This document shows positions 47,110 to 58,751 of a stretch of 64,000 nucleotides of DNA, piece by piece (positions within the stretch are counted from its first letter, which is position 1; each line of letters begins with the position of its first letter). The position numbers and the translations under genes were made by a program. The stretch is from contig ONZQ02000010.1 in the NCBI GenBank assembly GCA_900312665.1, positions 1,324,278 through 1,388,277 on the forward strand, read 5' to 3'. The notes beneath the pieces are model-generated. The model searched no databases, was not told where the DNA came from, and saw only the letters and a program-made list of their open reading frames with translations. The stretch comes from Cephalotrichum gorgonifer. Taxonomy: Eukaryota; Ascomycota; Sordariomycetes; Microascales; Microascaceae.

Positions 47110-48216
47110 ATGCATTTCTCAGTTGGAAAAGCGGTTACCGTGGCCCTCATGGGCTTCGGTAACGTTCTGTTGATAACGAACGCCGCCCCAGCAGGGATTG
47201 TTCGCGCCAGAGATGTAAGTAAACGGCGAGGCCTCGCAAAACCACAGCTAACCCCCAGTTTCTAGCCCAATGTTCCCGATAATTCCGTTCCGCACTACTC
47301 CGACGATATCGCTGCGCTGGTGGTGGCGAGGAGCCCTAAGAGCGGAAAGGGCGACTCGGTGCCCCAGTCCGGCTGGTCCGACTCCAGTCCGGAGTCCAGC
47401 GACTCGGAAACTAGTACTGCGGACAGTCCTAATACTGCAGGCTTTGGAATGGATGGCAGCAACTTTGGAACCACTCCTGCAGACGGTCCGAACCCCGCGG
47501 GCTTTGGAATCCCTCCTCCAAGAGACGGCAGCAACACTGGCAGTGTAGGTTAAAGCCTGTCCTTCCTACCTACTGATACTAGTCCATGTTAGGGAAGCTC
47601 GCTATATGATCAGGCCCTCGCACCCTCCAGCGTGACTGTTGTGCGAAACATCCCTAACAGGCCTTTTCTTTTCTAGGGCTCGGGTTCGGGCAATCCCCCC
47701 GTTGCTGAGGGTACTGTGGATCTCATAGGAAGGGGATACGATATCCATCGGACAACTGCTATTGATCGCTCCACTAATATCGAGATCCGAGGTGATGGAG
47801 GCAGACCGGTAGTCGATATGTCGGTGAACGCTAAGGGGGACTCATACACTATCAAGGGGGCCTGGAACAAATACGACGAAACCCCTAACAAGCCGCGTCT
47901 CTTCGAAATGGTGTACTCGATCTGGGTCAACGACATGAAGAGGGAGCCAGGAGATCTCGACACGGTGAGGCTCCTCTCCGTATCTGAGGTGACTACTAGA
48001 CCCGTCATGGACAAAGCGAAAGAGAAGAAGGGGGGTAGTACGGACATCACTGTCACCCGGAGCTCCGAGGATGATGTCGACAAGGAAATCTTTGATGAGC
48101 TTGCAGAAACTGCCTGGGGCAAACACGTCAAGAAGGTACTTAATCTAGGCGGCACCGGGAAGGAAATCGAGTCATTTAGGGTCCAAGGGTCGAACTTGGC
48201 TGTTAAGGTTGCTTAG
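47110..48216 (+). CDS. Small secreted protein of unknown function
   Basis: Exons 47110..47214, 47266..47544, 47677..48216, 307 aa; introns of 51 and 132 bp with GTAAGT/GTAGGT donors, both phase 0. A classical signal peptide MHFSVGKAVTVALMGFGNVL ends near AA-PAG (~26). Residues ~36-135 are low-complexity Ser/Pro/Gly/Asn with a repeated motif (NTAGFG / NPAGFG). The C-terminal ~180 residues look folded: VDLIGRGYDIHRTTAID, MVYSIWVNDMKREPGDL, VRLLSVSEVTTRP, WGKHVKKVL. There are no cysteines in the parts read. No family recognised. The secretion signal, TATA promoter and repeat-rich flank would fit a candidate effector, but nothing shows that role. Confidence 0.78.
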
Positions 48217-48588
48217 AGCAAAAGGCAGATTTGAAGCTCTACCCCGGGTATTTGTATAGGCAGTTCTTGGAGGATAGGGTTTTGCTGAGCTATAGTCTGC
48301 TTGCTATTTAGTTAGGAGCTGTCCGTTTTACCACCATGGAGCTGTTGCTTTCTTTGACTTTGCCTTCCGCCTCATCTTCTGATATGCTCTGCGGACGGTC
48401 TGACATCCTAGGCATGAAGGCTTAATTCGGCGATCAAGCGAAAGCCCCACTAACGCAAGACAGGTGCGAACTACACTATATGTGGCCAACCATGGATCTG
48501 TTAGTTTGGGTTGCATGCACCCTTGACTCGAGCTGAACTAGGAATCCATGCCATTATCGTATCGTTACCGTATTGGCAGACACCAACA
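48217..48588. other. Intergenic, convergent 3' ends
   Basis: 372 bp. Nothing recognised. Confidence 0.6.
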
Positions 48589-50199
48589 TCATCGAGTCTC
48601 CCATTCACCGTTGAAAGGGTTGACGGCCAATCCGTCCCTGTCCTTCCTCCATTGCGGACCCGAAACAAGGTCGTACTGCCCCAGAGGCGCGTGGAACTTA
48701 ATCCTGTCGACCCTTTTCTTCTGTGGTTTGGTGTACTTGTAAATTTCCACGCCGTGCCTCTCCCCAGCGGCCATTGCCTCCTGCAGCAAAACCCGTCCAG
48801 TCGAAGCCCCCCCCCCGGGGATATCGACGTCCTCAAAGAAGATGGCCTTCAGGTTCGGATACAGCCCCGAGTCGAGCATCTTGGCAATCGAACAGTCGAA
48901 ATACTCGAGGTAGAACTTCTGCTCGCCCAGGAATCCCGTCTTCGATCCCGAGCCGCGGCCCAAACAAACAAGGACCTCCAGTGTACGTGGGAAAGGTCCG
49001 ACAAAGAATTGGGAGAAGGCCTCGGCGGTCGTCGGCTGCGAGTCGTAGTAGGATTGAAGCTCGATATCCCGGATCGACATGGTGACCTGCCGCAGAGCGC
49101 GGCAGTCGGCTAGTTCTTCCGGTAGGTAGGCCTCTCAGCGGTAAGCACTCAGCCTGCCGAGGTTGTAGAACATCAGGTGTTGGATGGTGTCGCCCTGTGT
49201 TTTATTCAAGCGGCTAACCATCGTGTCGACGTGTGTGATTTCGTAACCCGGGAGCACTCGAACACCGAACGCCTCTAGGGAACGAGGCGTCTGGACGAGA
49301 TCGTTTTGGAAATCGGAGGTCATGCCCATGACGTTGTCTAGGAATAGGCGCGATACCGTGGAGGTTGGTGGGAGGATATCCTCGTCGAAATAATTGCCAT
49401 TTTCATCCTGGGGCAGGTCTACGTCATTCAGGTATAGGGAACGTAGCCGCGGCAGCCGGAGCATTGCTGCTAGCGTATAGGGAGAGCACTCATCCCATAC
49501 TTTGTCCCTCCATGTCCCCGACCGCACACCGATAGCAACGTCGCGGAGGCCCGCAAGGCCTGGCGGCCAACGTTCGCTCTCTCTAAACCAGGCAAGGGCT
49601 TTTACGAGCCAGACCACGAATGAGTTCAAGCCATGTTCCCCTCTGGTAACCTTTATGTCAGCCAGTCGGGGAAGATGGCATATCAACGCCATCTTGAGAA
49701 ATCCGTCCCCTCCCCGTTGAAGCTCCTCCTGGGCCAGGCGTTGATCCCTCTCTGGCATCTGGTCGCGGAAGGCATCGATCAACTGCCGGTCCTCGCCGTT
49801 TTCGAAGGTCCAGGCGATCGGAGGCTCCCCACCCTGCACTGTATTTTGCCCCTCCTCCTCGAGATTAAAGGTTCTCCATTCATCCCAAGACCTCCGTGTC
49901 CCCCAGACCTCGAAAGACCTCACGTGCCACGCGTCGATAGGGTCAGAATACCCCAAGGCGCTGCGAACCAACACCGGGATGACAGAGGGATGGAGATCAG
50001 AAATAACTCCATATTTCTCGTGAGCTGCCTTGTGGCGCGCGAGGATCGAGCTCAACTTGTTCGCGAAGCGTTTGGCGGTGCACGCGAAATTGACAACCGC
50101 CGTCGGGTTGGCAAAGGGGTCGATGAAGCAGATGATCCGAAGAATGAGTTCGAGTGGAAGAGAGGATATCCCTCTGCTGCAGGGTTGATCCGCCTCCAT
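48589..50199 (-). pseudogene. F-box/LRR-like protein, interrupted by in-frame TGA
   Basis: One frame of 536 codons from the ATG at 50199 (MEADQPCSRG), broken by TGA at 49135-49137. The F-box is at ~10-50: ISSLPLELILRIICFIDPFA, then FACTAKRFANKL. The middle region has LRR-like segments (LRLPRLRSLYLNDVDLP, TVSRLFLDNVMGM, SLEAFGVRVLPG). After the stop the frame continues with EAYLPEELADCRALRQVTM, YPNLKAIFFEDVDIPG and a C-terminal tail. The continuation is clearly the same protein. A 39-bp GT-AG excision across the stop is possible on paper (GTGCTT...ACTAG), but is shorter than any other intron here and has a poor donor. CGA-to-TGA would be a C-to-T change. Probably a nonsense allele or decaying gene. 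Confidence 0.72.
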
Positions 50200-52347
50200 T
50201 CGCGAAGGGGGGCCAGTTGAGGTGCAATTATGGATGGTGGTTGGGAACAATTGACAAGAAAGATGAGGTGCAGCGCGGGGAAAGTGGAGAGTAGTTCTCG
50301 AGCATTCCTGCATGTGGTGACTGTCTGCTTTGGCCGAAATTATCGGCCATAAATACCCCCTGATCACCCCGGTGGAGACTTAGGACTATGTATATCTATT
50401 TTCTTTACTTTCCTTTTGCCATAACCCTCTATCAATGAGATTTGGTATACAAAATCTTGCCGAAAGTGTTAGATGGTAAATGCGGCATCAGCTCCCAGGC
50501 AGCAGTTTGGGATTGACCAATAGGAATCGAGATGCTAGAAGATGGCGTAAAGAGAATACATCCGGAGCGAAGTTTTGCAGGTACTTAAAGGAGTGCATTC
50601 CCACTGATTGTGGGATATGGATGTTAGGAGTGCACTTAACCCCTTTTCGACTTGGTATTAAGGACATGGCAGATCAACCCATACCCATCGATCGCGACGA
50701 TGCAGTTTAGGTGTGAGCCTGATGCAAATACTATTGTGTCGAGGTCCTTTACAGATGTTTCGTTCAGTATGGTGGCTGTGGTGTTCGAAGCTGAATCCTA
50801 TGTCTCCTTTAGCGGGCATCTGAGCGAAAATACCGTGTGCAAGGCAAGCACTTGTTTGTCACTTATCTCAAGATTACTCAGGTGTATTGTGTCAAGAATT
50901 GTAACAGCAAGGTCTTTGGCGAACGCCTGCGGGAGACGACCTTTGCAGCTAAGAGTAGGGTGGATGACCGCTGCCAGTTGACTGCAGAGCCTGATTATGA
51001 TACTGCACTCCAGGCGCTGAAAGACATATTCCTGGTAGACGTAATATTCAAGAACCCCGCTATAAGATCCATTTTCCGGGATAAGAGGAAGAGCCAGCCC
51101 GACGCGAGGGGCCAGTGGCCTCTGGGGTCTTTCAACCTGATGCTGGATATCGCGGATCGGTTTCATGCCAACTTCCAGTCCGACGGTAGCTTAAGAGATA
51201 TCGACCCGTCCCTCGGGCATAGCCGGTGGACTGCCCAGTGGCCCAGAACACTGGAGGAGAGATGACAGTGTGGGTAGCCGGTTAAAAAGTAAAATGTTAA
51301 AACGTGTGGGGAGAGATGTGTCTACTCAGGGAACAGCTTGAATACATGAGATTTCCTTTACCAACATTACATGGGGGAAGGGGCGGGGGGGATTACAAAT
51401 AAAAGAATTGTATTACTGGAATGCGCGGGAAAGTTTAATAATATCGCAATTAGTTACGAACCAAGCTTACTTCCACGTAGCATCAGACTTGATGAGGAAC
51501 AGATCTACAAGTACTAGTAGTACGTGTTGGGAACAGGGCCGCGAGCGAGCGGGTGGGGTGGATCCTGATACCAGGATTAAGCTATTAAAGTTTGTGCTGG
51601 CCACATTTACTCGTCCGGCGGTTTTTACTCCCCGGGTCTTGGCTGTCCACCATATTTGTGTCAACAGGGCTTGAAAGGGTGAGGAGAAGTCCGTAGATTC
51701 TAACTCTCTGCCGTGCAGCCCCTTGGTCTCCCGGGAGACAATGTTACGGAGCCAACTCAATAGCGGTAGCATTCGCTTGTTCGCCAGGTTTTCTGGTGAG
51801 GATGCCCATGCTGCATTGAATACGTGGGATCGAACCATGCGGCACGTCCTGTCAGCATGCAGATAATCTCTCGGAACCAATCATGCATTCTGTCAACTCG
51901 CGGTTGACGCATGCCCTTGCCCAAATTCACTAGTTCCTTATGTACATCAATTCCTACCATGGTAACAAACACACAGACTCCTCGTCTTTGAATTGGTACT
52001 TATGTACTTTGTAGAGGAATGTAGGTTTCAGCTAGGGCAGGCAGGCAGCTGATAAGTACTCTGTCTGGATCTTACCTGTTTCAGCAATGAAAGGTACTTT
52101 GTGGTGGTAGACTACTCGCAAATTGGGACAGCAAGGTGGTATGTGCCCCGTTCGCTTATTTCGACTGCAGGCCCATATCCCGTATACAAGTAACTGGTAG
52201 CTTCCGGCCCAAATTAGGGCTCGCTCGCCCGCCCGCCCATCTCTATATATTGGGTACCTTTCCCGAGTTTTAAAAACCGGTAGTCATTCCATCAACACGA
52301 AGTCGTCAGACCCTTTCAGTTCGCGCCACGATCAAAAGACCGACAAC
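50200..52347. other. Long intergenic
   Basis: 2.15 kb. An ATG-less plus-strand frame at 50837-51265 and fragmentary minus-strand frames at 51467-51972 look faintly protein-like but match nothing I recognise; they could be gene remnants. Pyrimidine/purine runs at 51370-51390. It is the promoter side of the F-box gene and of the tyrosinase. Confidence 0.5.
52244..52250 (+). promoter_or_regulatory. TATA-like box upstream of tyrosinase
   Basis: TATATAT about 98 bp before the tyrosinase ATG. Confidence 0.5.
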
Positions 52348-53756
52348 ATGGTGACCTCGCTCCGCTTCGTCATCCTCACTATCGCCTTGTGGGCAGGTCA
52401 AATCATTGCCGCCCCCGAATGCCACGGACCTGGAAACCATGGACCTCAGCGGCCCTGCAAGCACAAGTTGAAGAGGAAAGCCTGGTAAGCCTGAGCCCGT
52501 GAACCCCTCGTGCCCCCTTGTAAATTCTCTCGGGAATTTTTCGCCAACAGTTTCTAGGCATACGTTCACGCGCAAGGAGAAGAAGGCATATATCGACGCA
52601 GACCTGTGCTTGATGGGTTTGCCGGCCACCCTTGGGTTCCCCGGCGCTAAGAATAGGTTTGAGGAGCTCCAGTGGACCCACCAGGTCCAAGCTTCGATCA
52701 TCCACAGCGTTGTCAGTTTCAACACCGTCATTCCCCATAAGCCTACCGTATTTGATATTTTTAAGACGGCTGTGAAATTAACAGTGGGTATTTACAGGGC
52801 GCGTTCCTTCCGTTTCACCGTTTACTCATGCATGCCCATGAGAAGATTCTCCGAGAAGAGTGTGGCTACAAGGGGGCGCAGCCGTATGTTTTCTGGACAT
52901 GATAACCACTCCCAAGAATGAAGCCAGACTTGGCAGGATATTGACATACGTCAATAGCTACTGGGACGAAGCACGCGACGCAGGCAACTTCGTTGGATCT
53001 GTCGTTCTCGACCCGGTCACCGGCTTCGGTGGCACTGGCGTGGGTGAGGATAACTGCGTCGAAGACGGTCCGTTCGCCGGCTATGTGAACGGACTTGGGC
53101 CTGGGTATAAGGTCGGCGACAACTGCCTATACCGCGACGTGAACGATACCCTCAGTGCAATGGCCGCGAGGGAGTATATCGACTGGTGTTACAAGAAAGA
53201 CAATTTCGTCGATTTCTGGCGCTGTGCTGAACTTGCTCCGCACAACGGAGGACATGCTGGAGTTGGCGGAAAGGTAAGATATCCGGCACGATACCGAGTC
53301 GTAACACGAAGCTATCTCACGCGGTGGAACGGAACGTTCTTTAACACCTCATGTCATACATAGATGCTAGATCCGATCGCCAGCCCCGGCGATCCCATTT
53401 TCTACCTCCATCACACCTGGCTCGACAAGGTCTTTTGGGAGTGGCAGGCCCTCGATCTCCCGGCCCGCCTCAAGGACATCGGCGGCGAGAATCTACCCCA
53501 GCGAAGTGGGCCGCCCACCGGCAATTTCCCACCTGACGGCTCTGGGCTACCAATGCCGCTCCCTAACCTCGACGCTTTCCCCCCTCTGGACGCTTGGACC
53601 CCGCTTCCTGGTTCGCCAGCACAGATTCCGGAGGGGGACCCGGGGAGCGAGACGACATTGACGCACATACTAAATATGTGGGGCGTCATTGCGAATGCAA
53701 CCATAGCTGATGTGATGGATATCGGTGGTCCTCTACTCTGCTACGAGTATGTTTGA
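52348..53756 (+). CDS. Secreted tyrosinase (type-3 copper)
   Basis: Exons 52348..52484, 52558..52711, 52798..52883, 52958..53273, 53364..53756, 361 aa; all phases agree. Signal peptide MVTSLRFVILTIALWAGQII with cleavage near AA-PE. The tyrosinase central domain starts at KAWHTFTRKEKKAYIDADLC. CuA region: WTHQVQ, then GAFLPFHRLLMHAHEKIL. CuB region: HNGGHAG...DPIFYLHHTWLDKVFWEWQ. The metal-ligand histidines are therefore in place. Between them lie PYWDEARDAGNF and CVEDGPFAG. The protein is short, without a long C-terminal cap domain. Expected reaction: o-hydroxylation and/or oxidation of phenols to quinones outside the cell. Whether it hydroxylates or only oxidises catechols cannot be read from sequence. 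Confidence 0.92.
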
Positions 53757-54164
53757 GGTATCACGTCCTTCATCTACTGGGGGAATCAAGTAGAGGTATC
53801 TATATAGATATATTGGGTATATCAATAATAGGTGACTCAGAGAACTTTGAGGGGAAAGAGGCTCTCTTCAAAATATACCCGCCACACGAGCCAACTGCCA
53901 CTGGGCTCGTGGAGCGGGTATGGCCAAAAATTGCTCATTTCGGACCGCGCGAGCTTGTACCACGAGCCAATCACATTTTTCAGTGAACTATCCTAATTTC
54001 AGTGTAGCTGAACCCTTAATAATACCATTTGCTTGCCGCGAAATCAGTAAGCAGTCGGCGCAAAAACGCGCCGAGTCTACTCGTCGGCACGTTTAATTCC
54101 TTCGGCGTCACACATCCAGTCATGCATCCTCCCAACCCTGTTTCAACCTCGCGACCACGTCAAA
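53757..54164. other. Intergenic
   Basis: 408 bp between co-oriented tyrosinase and DUF7136 genes. Nothing recognised. Confidence 0.55.
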
Positions 54165-54989
54165 ATGCGACTTCACAGCCTCCTTCTTGCAGCAGCATCA
54201 ACGGCGGTCACCGCTGCCAACCTCCCGACGAGCAGCGACGACTTGACGGACGAGTCGACGACCATCACATTCGGCCTTGTACACCCGAAAAATAACACGT
54301 ACAACAACATAACCGGCTTCCCCGTCCTCCTCGCCGTCCACAACGCCGAGGCCGCCTTTGACTGGGGCTGGTCGCTTTCATGGACGATCAGTGGCCCTGA
54401 TAGCGCTAGAACCCTAGCCGTAGGGTCTGTCTTACAGTCGTCCGACGCGAAGCCGCCAGCCGAGTCGGTGAACAACGTGTGGGTTATAGCAGATACCGTG
54501 ACAAACGCGACGGTTCTGGAGCCCGGGAAGTATCGACTGGACTGGTTGTTGAAGTCATCTTCCTGCTCGGGGAATAAGAAGACGGTCACGGTCGAGTTCG
54601 GGGTCCTGGCCAGCGGCGGCATCGACTTTTCTATCGTTGACGACGGGAGCGGGAGGCCCGTCAGCCTGACGGACGAGTGTCCCGTTTACCAGGATCGCAT
54701 AGTTTCGGATCATGCGACGCAGTGGGGATGTCCTCTCATCGCGGCAGATGGCGACGGGGTGCCAGATACGTGTGCTCTATTTTCGCTGGACGATACTGTG
54801 GAGAAGTGCGTGCTTTCGAATCTGACGGGCGAAGCGGACGGAGGAGCTTGCGCAGAGCTGCGGAGTCGGCAGGACACGGACACGAACGCAGACGCGGACG
54901 AGGATAGTGGAGCGGTACGAGAGAGTGGGTTGCGAGGTTTCGTTGTCCTGGCCGCTATGTATACGTTTGGGCTCTACTGGTTGCTATAG
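54165..54989 (+). CDS. DUF7136 secreted, probably GPI-anchored protein
   Basis: Intronless, 274 aa. Signal peptide MRLHSLLLAAASTAVTA. The folded part has the DUF7136 pattern: ITFGLVHPKNNTYNN, FPVLLAVHNAEAAFDWGWSL, and TVEFGVLASGGIDFSI, then four or more Cys (ECPVY, WGCPL, DTCALF, KCVLS, GACAEL). An acidic Ser/Asp spacer and a C-terminal hydrophobic segment (GFVVLAAMYTFGLYWLL) follow, as in GPI-anchor signals. Expected at the cell surface; function unknown. It lies 408 bp downstream of the tyrosinase on the same strand. Confidence 0.82.
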   Translation: MRLHSLLLAAASTAVTAANLPTSSDDLTDESTTITFGLVHPKNNTYNNITGFPVLLAVHNAEAAFDWGWSLSWTISGPDSARTLAVGSVLQSSDAKPPAESVNNVWVIADTVTNATVLEPGKYRLDWLLKSSSCSGNKKTVTVEFGVLASGGIDFSIVDDGSGRPVSLTDECPVYQDRIVSDHATQWGCPLIAADGDGVPDTCALFSLDDTVEKCVLSNLTGEADGGACAELRSRQDTDTNADADEDSGAVRESGLRGFVVLAAMYTFGLYWLL

Positions 54990-56255
54990 TACTGCTAAAC
55001 TATTATGTATACTGCCGACTCCTGGGGTACTACAGTCTCGGCCTCCTTCTCTTGTCATCCCGGTACCCCTCGTATATATAGACTTAACTGAATTATGGCC
55101 CAACAGACCTAGCTGGCCACCACATAGCGTCGAAGTCTGCTCGCCAGTCCGTTTAGCGCAGCCGGATTTGGAGAGCAGCATTGGTGGGTCTTTCGGATTC
55201 CTGAATACGCTGATGCGGTTGGGGGCTGGTAAAAAAAATCACAACTTAGGCAGGGCCGCCTCTTCGTGTCGTCAACTGCATACTTCAGCAGTTTGGGATG
55301 TGAAGAGCAGCATGATAATGCACAAAGCCCCACTGTGAGCGTGCCCCCCATAAGATTCGAAAGGCGGAGGAAGTCCCCATAGCTGCGAGGATTGTCTCAT
55401 CCACTATCCCGTAGCTCCACGTAGAGTTCCTAGGTCCCCTGCAGGGTCGTTGAGTGGTGCTAAAACTGCTGCGAAGCCGTGGCCTCGAGGAGGACGGACA
55501 TGGCATCTCCATTGGGACTGTCATGGCCCGGCCCCACCTCCATATCGAGCTAGTAATAGCATGTACGGCATTAATTAGTGCTTGTCCATAGCGTGACCCA
55601 GTCTCCACTATTGCGTACAAGCTGTAGCTGTCACAGGTGTATGCTATATACCTCGGAGCTCGGATTCCTTATTCGTCGTACCCCGTCTACGATGTGGTTT
55701 GAAGCTGGAGGTATTGGGCGAATAGGTGTCAGAATGACCACGGTAAGGGGCGTTGGATCTACGAGTTTTATCCCTTTCTTGACTAAGTGTTATGTGCTCC
55801 ATGTTCATGCGACATAAACGCATGCACTCACTTTATACATTGCAGTTGACTTGCGCCTTTACCAGCCCTGCCGCGCCTTCCGTGCCATCTGTCGCAGCCC
55901 AGGCAGCCTCCTGGTTCTTTTTTAGCCCAAAACGAACCTTCCGTCGCTATGCCTCCCCAGTTCCGCGCTCGTCAATACCTTCCCTTGCCACAGGGTAGAG
56001 CAGAGAGCAAAGGAATGTATTGGTGGGTAATACACTTGATCGTCGCAGCCGTGCGCCATTTACATTGGCACCACCCCACACACAACCGTGTATCCATACA
56101 TTGTCCGTCCTCACACATATTGGTGGGCCGGCGGGCTCCCAATCTGGCTCCTACATCATGTTAGCGTGAGAGTGGGTCGGTCCACAGGGGCGGGACTCGG
56201 CGTGGTACAAGCCCTCTCAAAGCCAACCAGGAGACAGTCGAGCATCCAACAAGAC
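54990..56255. other. Intergenic before the tRNA gene
   Basis: 1.27 kb with only short, unsupported frames. Nothing recognised. Confidence 0.55.
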
Positions 56256-56327
56256 GGTCCAATAGTCTAGTCGGTTAGGACGTGGGATTCTGATTCCCAA
56301 GACCCCGGTTCGAATCCGGGTTGGACC
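56256..56327 (+). tRNA. tRNA-Gln (CUG)
   Basis: 72-nt cloverleaf without intron. The acceptor stem GGTCCAA pairs with TTGGACC. The D arm is GTCT...GGAC. The anticodon stem TGGGA/TCCCA encloses the loop TTCTGAT, giving anticodon CTG (56290-56292), which reads CAG glutamine. The T arm is CCCGG-TTCGAAT-CCGGG. The internal B box GGTTCGAATCC is perfect. Confidence 0.95.
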
Positions 56328-56339
56328 TTTCATTTTGCC

Positions 56340-56345
56340 TTTTTT
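56340..56345 (+). terminator. RNA polymerase III terminator (T6)
   Basis: Six T residues 13 nt after the tRNA 3' end; a T4 at 56333-56336 may also act. Confidence 0.7.
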
Positions 56346-57873
56346 CCCTCTATTTTCTCTGAGCCAACCGACTGGATATTCTTCCAAGGGTAAAGCTTCT
56401 GTATCCCTTTTGCATGGAAAAGAAACCCTGCCCCGTGCGCAGCATGTGGTATGGGCAGGGATCGAAGAACGGGGTTGGACGGCTATACGGCAATTTCCGC
56501 CCTTGAAGTCGACCCTGGTCAAAACACAGTACGACACGGTGCGCAGGGAGCCCAAGCCCACGGTCTGAACTCAGACTGTTGACAGGTCCATAACTACATT
56601 AGTCGACTTCAGATGAGACTCCCGTGAAAATGGTCTCGAGAATTTTTGGTCGGCTAGAACTCCCAATAGTGTGCCCCGCCCTCAGCGCGAGTGATCGAGC
56701 GGGTCTTATGGCAGGGGTGGTGATCGCCCGCCAAGACTGATACACGCGCTGTTAGTTCACACCCATATAAAACGTCTTCGCCCAGTGCGAAACTCGCACT
56801 TAGGACTGTTTTCCCTTGTCCACGGACACATGCCCAAAGGAAACCCACTAAAAGTGAGTAATGCAATTCGGTTTCGCCTGTTTCCAAGCGCACCTTGCTC
56901 CCAAATAAGGGGCTAGCGCCGGCTAGCGGCACTAGAACTGCGGGTTGCAATGTAACTGGTCGTGTCGTCTTCCCCTTGACAGGCGACACAATATGCAACT
57001 GACCAATGGAAGAAAATGCTACTCCATGTTTCAGTCCTTTACACGAGCCTTACGCCCACGAACGGACCCTCTGCCAAGGATAAAACGCGCCCCGTCTTGT
57101 AAATCGAGGGCAATCCGATCGACACGCCCGACAGTAGTTCCAGGCCATTGCTTCCATATTGGGAGATCCTACACTGCTGGCCTCGCCAGGCTTGTCCACG
57201 TAAAGCATCCCAATGACACGAAGCTACCCTCGCCCAATCATTCGTGCGCATCTCCCGCCAGCCTGGTTTCAGTAGCTCCCCCGGCTTTCACGATCGCCCA
57301 AGGTAGGTCGCGCCCGGCTAGAGATACCTCTTCACGGGGCAACCCCCGTGCGCGTCATATCGAGCCGATATCCGGGACTCGCACTTAGGATGGACCTGGC
57401 CTCGGTAACGCATTGATCTGGGGATGGATTGGGAGGAGGGTTTGAGACGAACGACGATGCGCGGGTTGACAGGAACAGTTGACCCTCAAAGCCTCCACTG
57501 GACCGGGAGGGCATGTAATGGCGCCGTCCATAAAGCCGAGCTCATCCCCGCGTCTCTCTTTCTCTCCTGCTCCTGCTATTAGCACTGCAAGTTGATCTCG
57601 CAACCAAAAGCCTCTCTTCTTTCCACGTTCTACTTTCTATTCTCAGCTCAGCTGGTTCTTGGCAGCATCTTCTTAAGATCATCTCGTCTTAATCCGGATC
57701 GCCAGATCGTACCTTAGATCAGCGACCTCCACTCTTGGCACCTACAACTGCACCGGCTGCAGCACTGGTCCATACTACCTTCTGTTTCATTTCTTGACGA
57801 AACGGATTAATCATGAACACACTTCCCCCTCTTACATCTAAATCCTCAATTACACATCGCTACTGTCGCCATC
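56346..57873. other. Long intergenic
   Basis: 1.53 kb. The last ~330 bp (57540-57873) is pyrimidine-rich, as in 5' leaders of strongly expressed fungal genes, and precedes the repeat-protein ATG. No gene supported. Confidence 0.5.
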
Positions 57874-58498
57874 ATGGTTCGCGTATCCTTCGCTCTCACC
57901 TTTTGTAAGTCCGCCATTTTTCAACTAATACGGCTTCTCCCCGGCCGCCTTTCAAGGGATTGCATATACCCAAGCTCCGTACTAACGCATCTCAGTCGCT
58001 GCGGCGCTCTCCGTCGCCCACCCCCACCTCATCCAGCGCCAGTCAGGCGACATCGCGGCCGAGGAGCACGACCACGCCAAGCGGGACCCTAGCGAGTCAT
58101 TCGTCGAGGGAATCGAACCGCGCCATAATGGTGTGAACCACAGCCAGCAGGGCAACCGTGGCAACAGGGGTGGAAACATCGCTGCCCGCCACAACGGTGT
58201 GGACCACAGCAAGCAGGGGAACCAGCGGAACCAGGGCAACATCGCGGCGCGTCACAATGGCGTGAACCACGGCCAGCAGGGAAACCGGGGCAACCGGGGA
58301 GGAAATATTGCTGCCCGCCACAACGGCGTGGATCACAGCAAGCAGGGGAGCCAACGGAATCAGGGCAACATCGCCGCACGTCACAATGGTGTGAACCACG
58401 GCGCGGCAAACAACGCCAACAACGCCAACCAGGCTACTCAGGCTACCCAGGCTACCCAGCAGGGTAACAACCGGGCCAACCATGTCCATAATAACTGA
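57874..58498 (+). CDS. Secreted HNGV-repeat protein
   Basis: Exons 57874..57904 and 57996..58498, 177 aa; a 91-bp intron (GTAAGT donor, ACTAAC branch) inside the signal-peptide coding region, phase consistent. Signal peptide MVRVSFALTFFAAALSVA. A KR dibasic site at 39-40 suggests Kex2 processing of a short propeptide. The mature part has five copies of RHNGV(N/D)H at residues 53, 75, 96, 118 and 139. The spacing alternates 22/21 aa, joined by Gly/Asn/Gln-rich links such as QQGNRGNRGGNIAA. The tail is Asn/Ala/Gln-rich (NQATQATQATQQ). There are no Cys. The repeat is recent at DNA level (two-unit period 129 bp). No family recognised. The histidines could bind metal, or the repeats could be released peptides; both are inference. 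Confidence 0.75.
58122..58400 (+). repeat. Coding tandem repeat, 66/63-bp alternating units
   Basis: Five copies of a CGCCACAACGGTGTG-like core, alternating in spacing 66 and 63 bp. The higher-order 129-bp unit is present about twice with few changes. Confidence 0.85.
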
Positions 58499-58751
58499 TT
58501 CTGATGTCGCGTCTAGCGCAAACTTTGCTCGGATAACACATGCATTCCGGAGCTCCAGGCATCGAAATTGAGGCCAACGGAGGCGGCAATACCTGGAAGT
58601 CTCAGCCGAGCGGGGCAGAAAATGTGGTGTGGGACTATGGCAGTTAGAGGGCTGCTGGCAGTTATCTAGTTTGACGCTGAATAAAAAAGTAAAATTTATA
58701 AGGCACGCTGCAAGTAGATACCTCTCTCACATCCGTGAAGCGCCCGACATA

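Noticed and set aside
50652..51265. Overlapping plus-strand frames, one ending in ...WPRTLEER
   Set aside because: The longer one has no ATG near its start and no recognisable motif; at most a gene remnant.
51467..51972. Minus-strand frames that look faintly protein-like
   Set aside because: They are short, in two frames, without a recognised family or a clean splice join.
58097..58489. Antisense ORF over the HNGV repeats
   Set aside because: It mirrors the sense repeat; the sense frame has a signal peptide and a proper intron.
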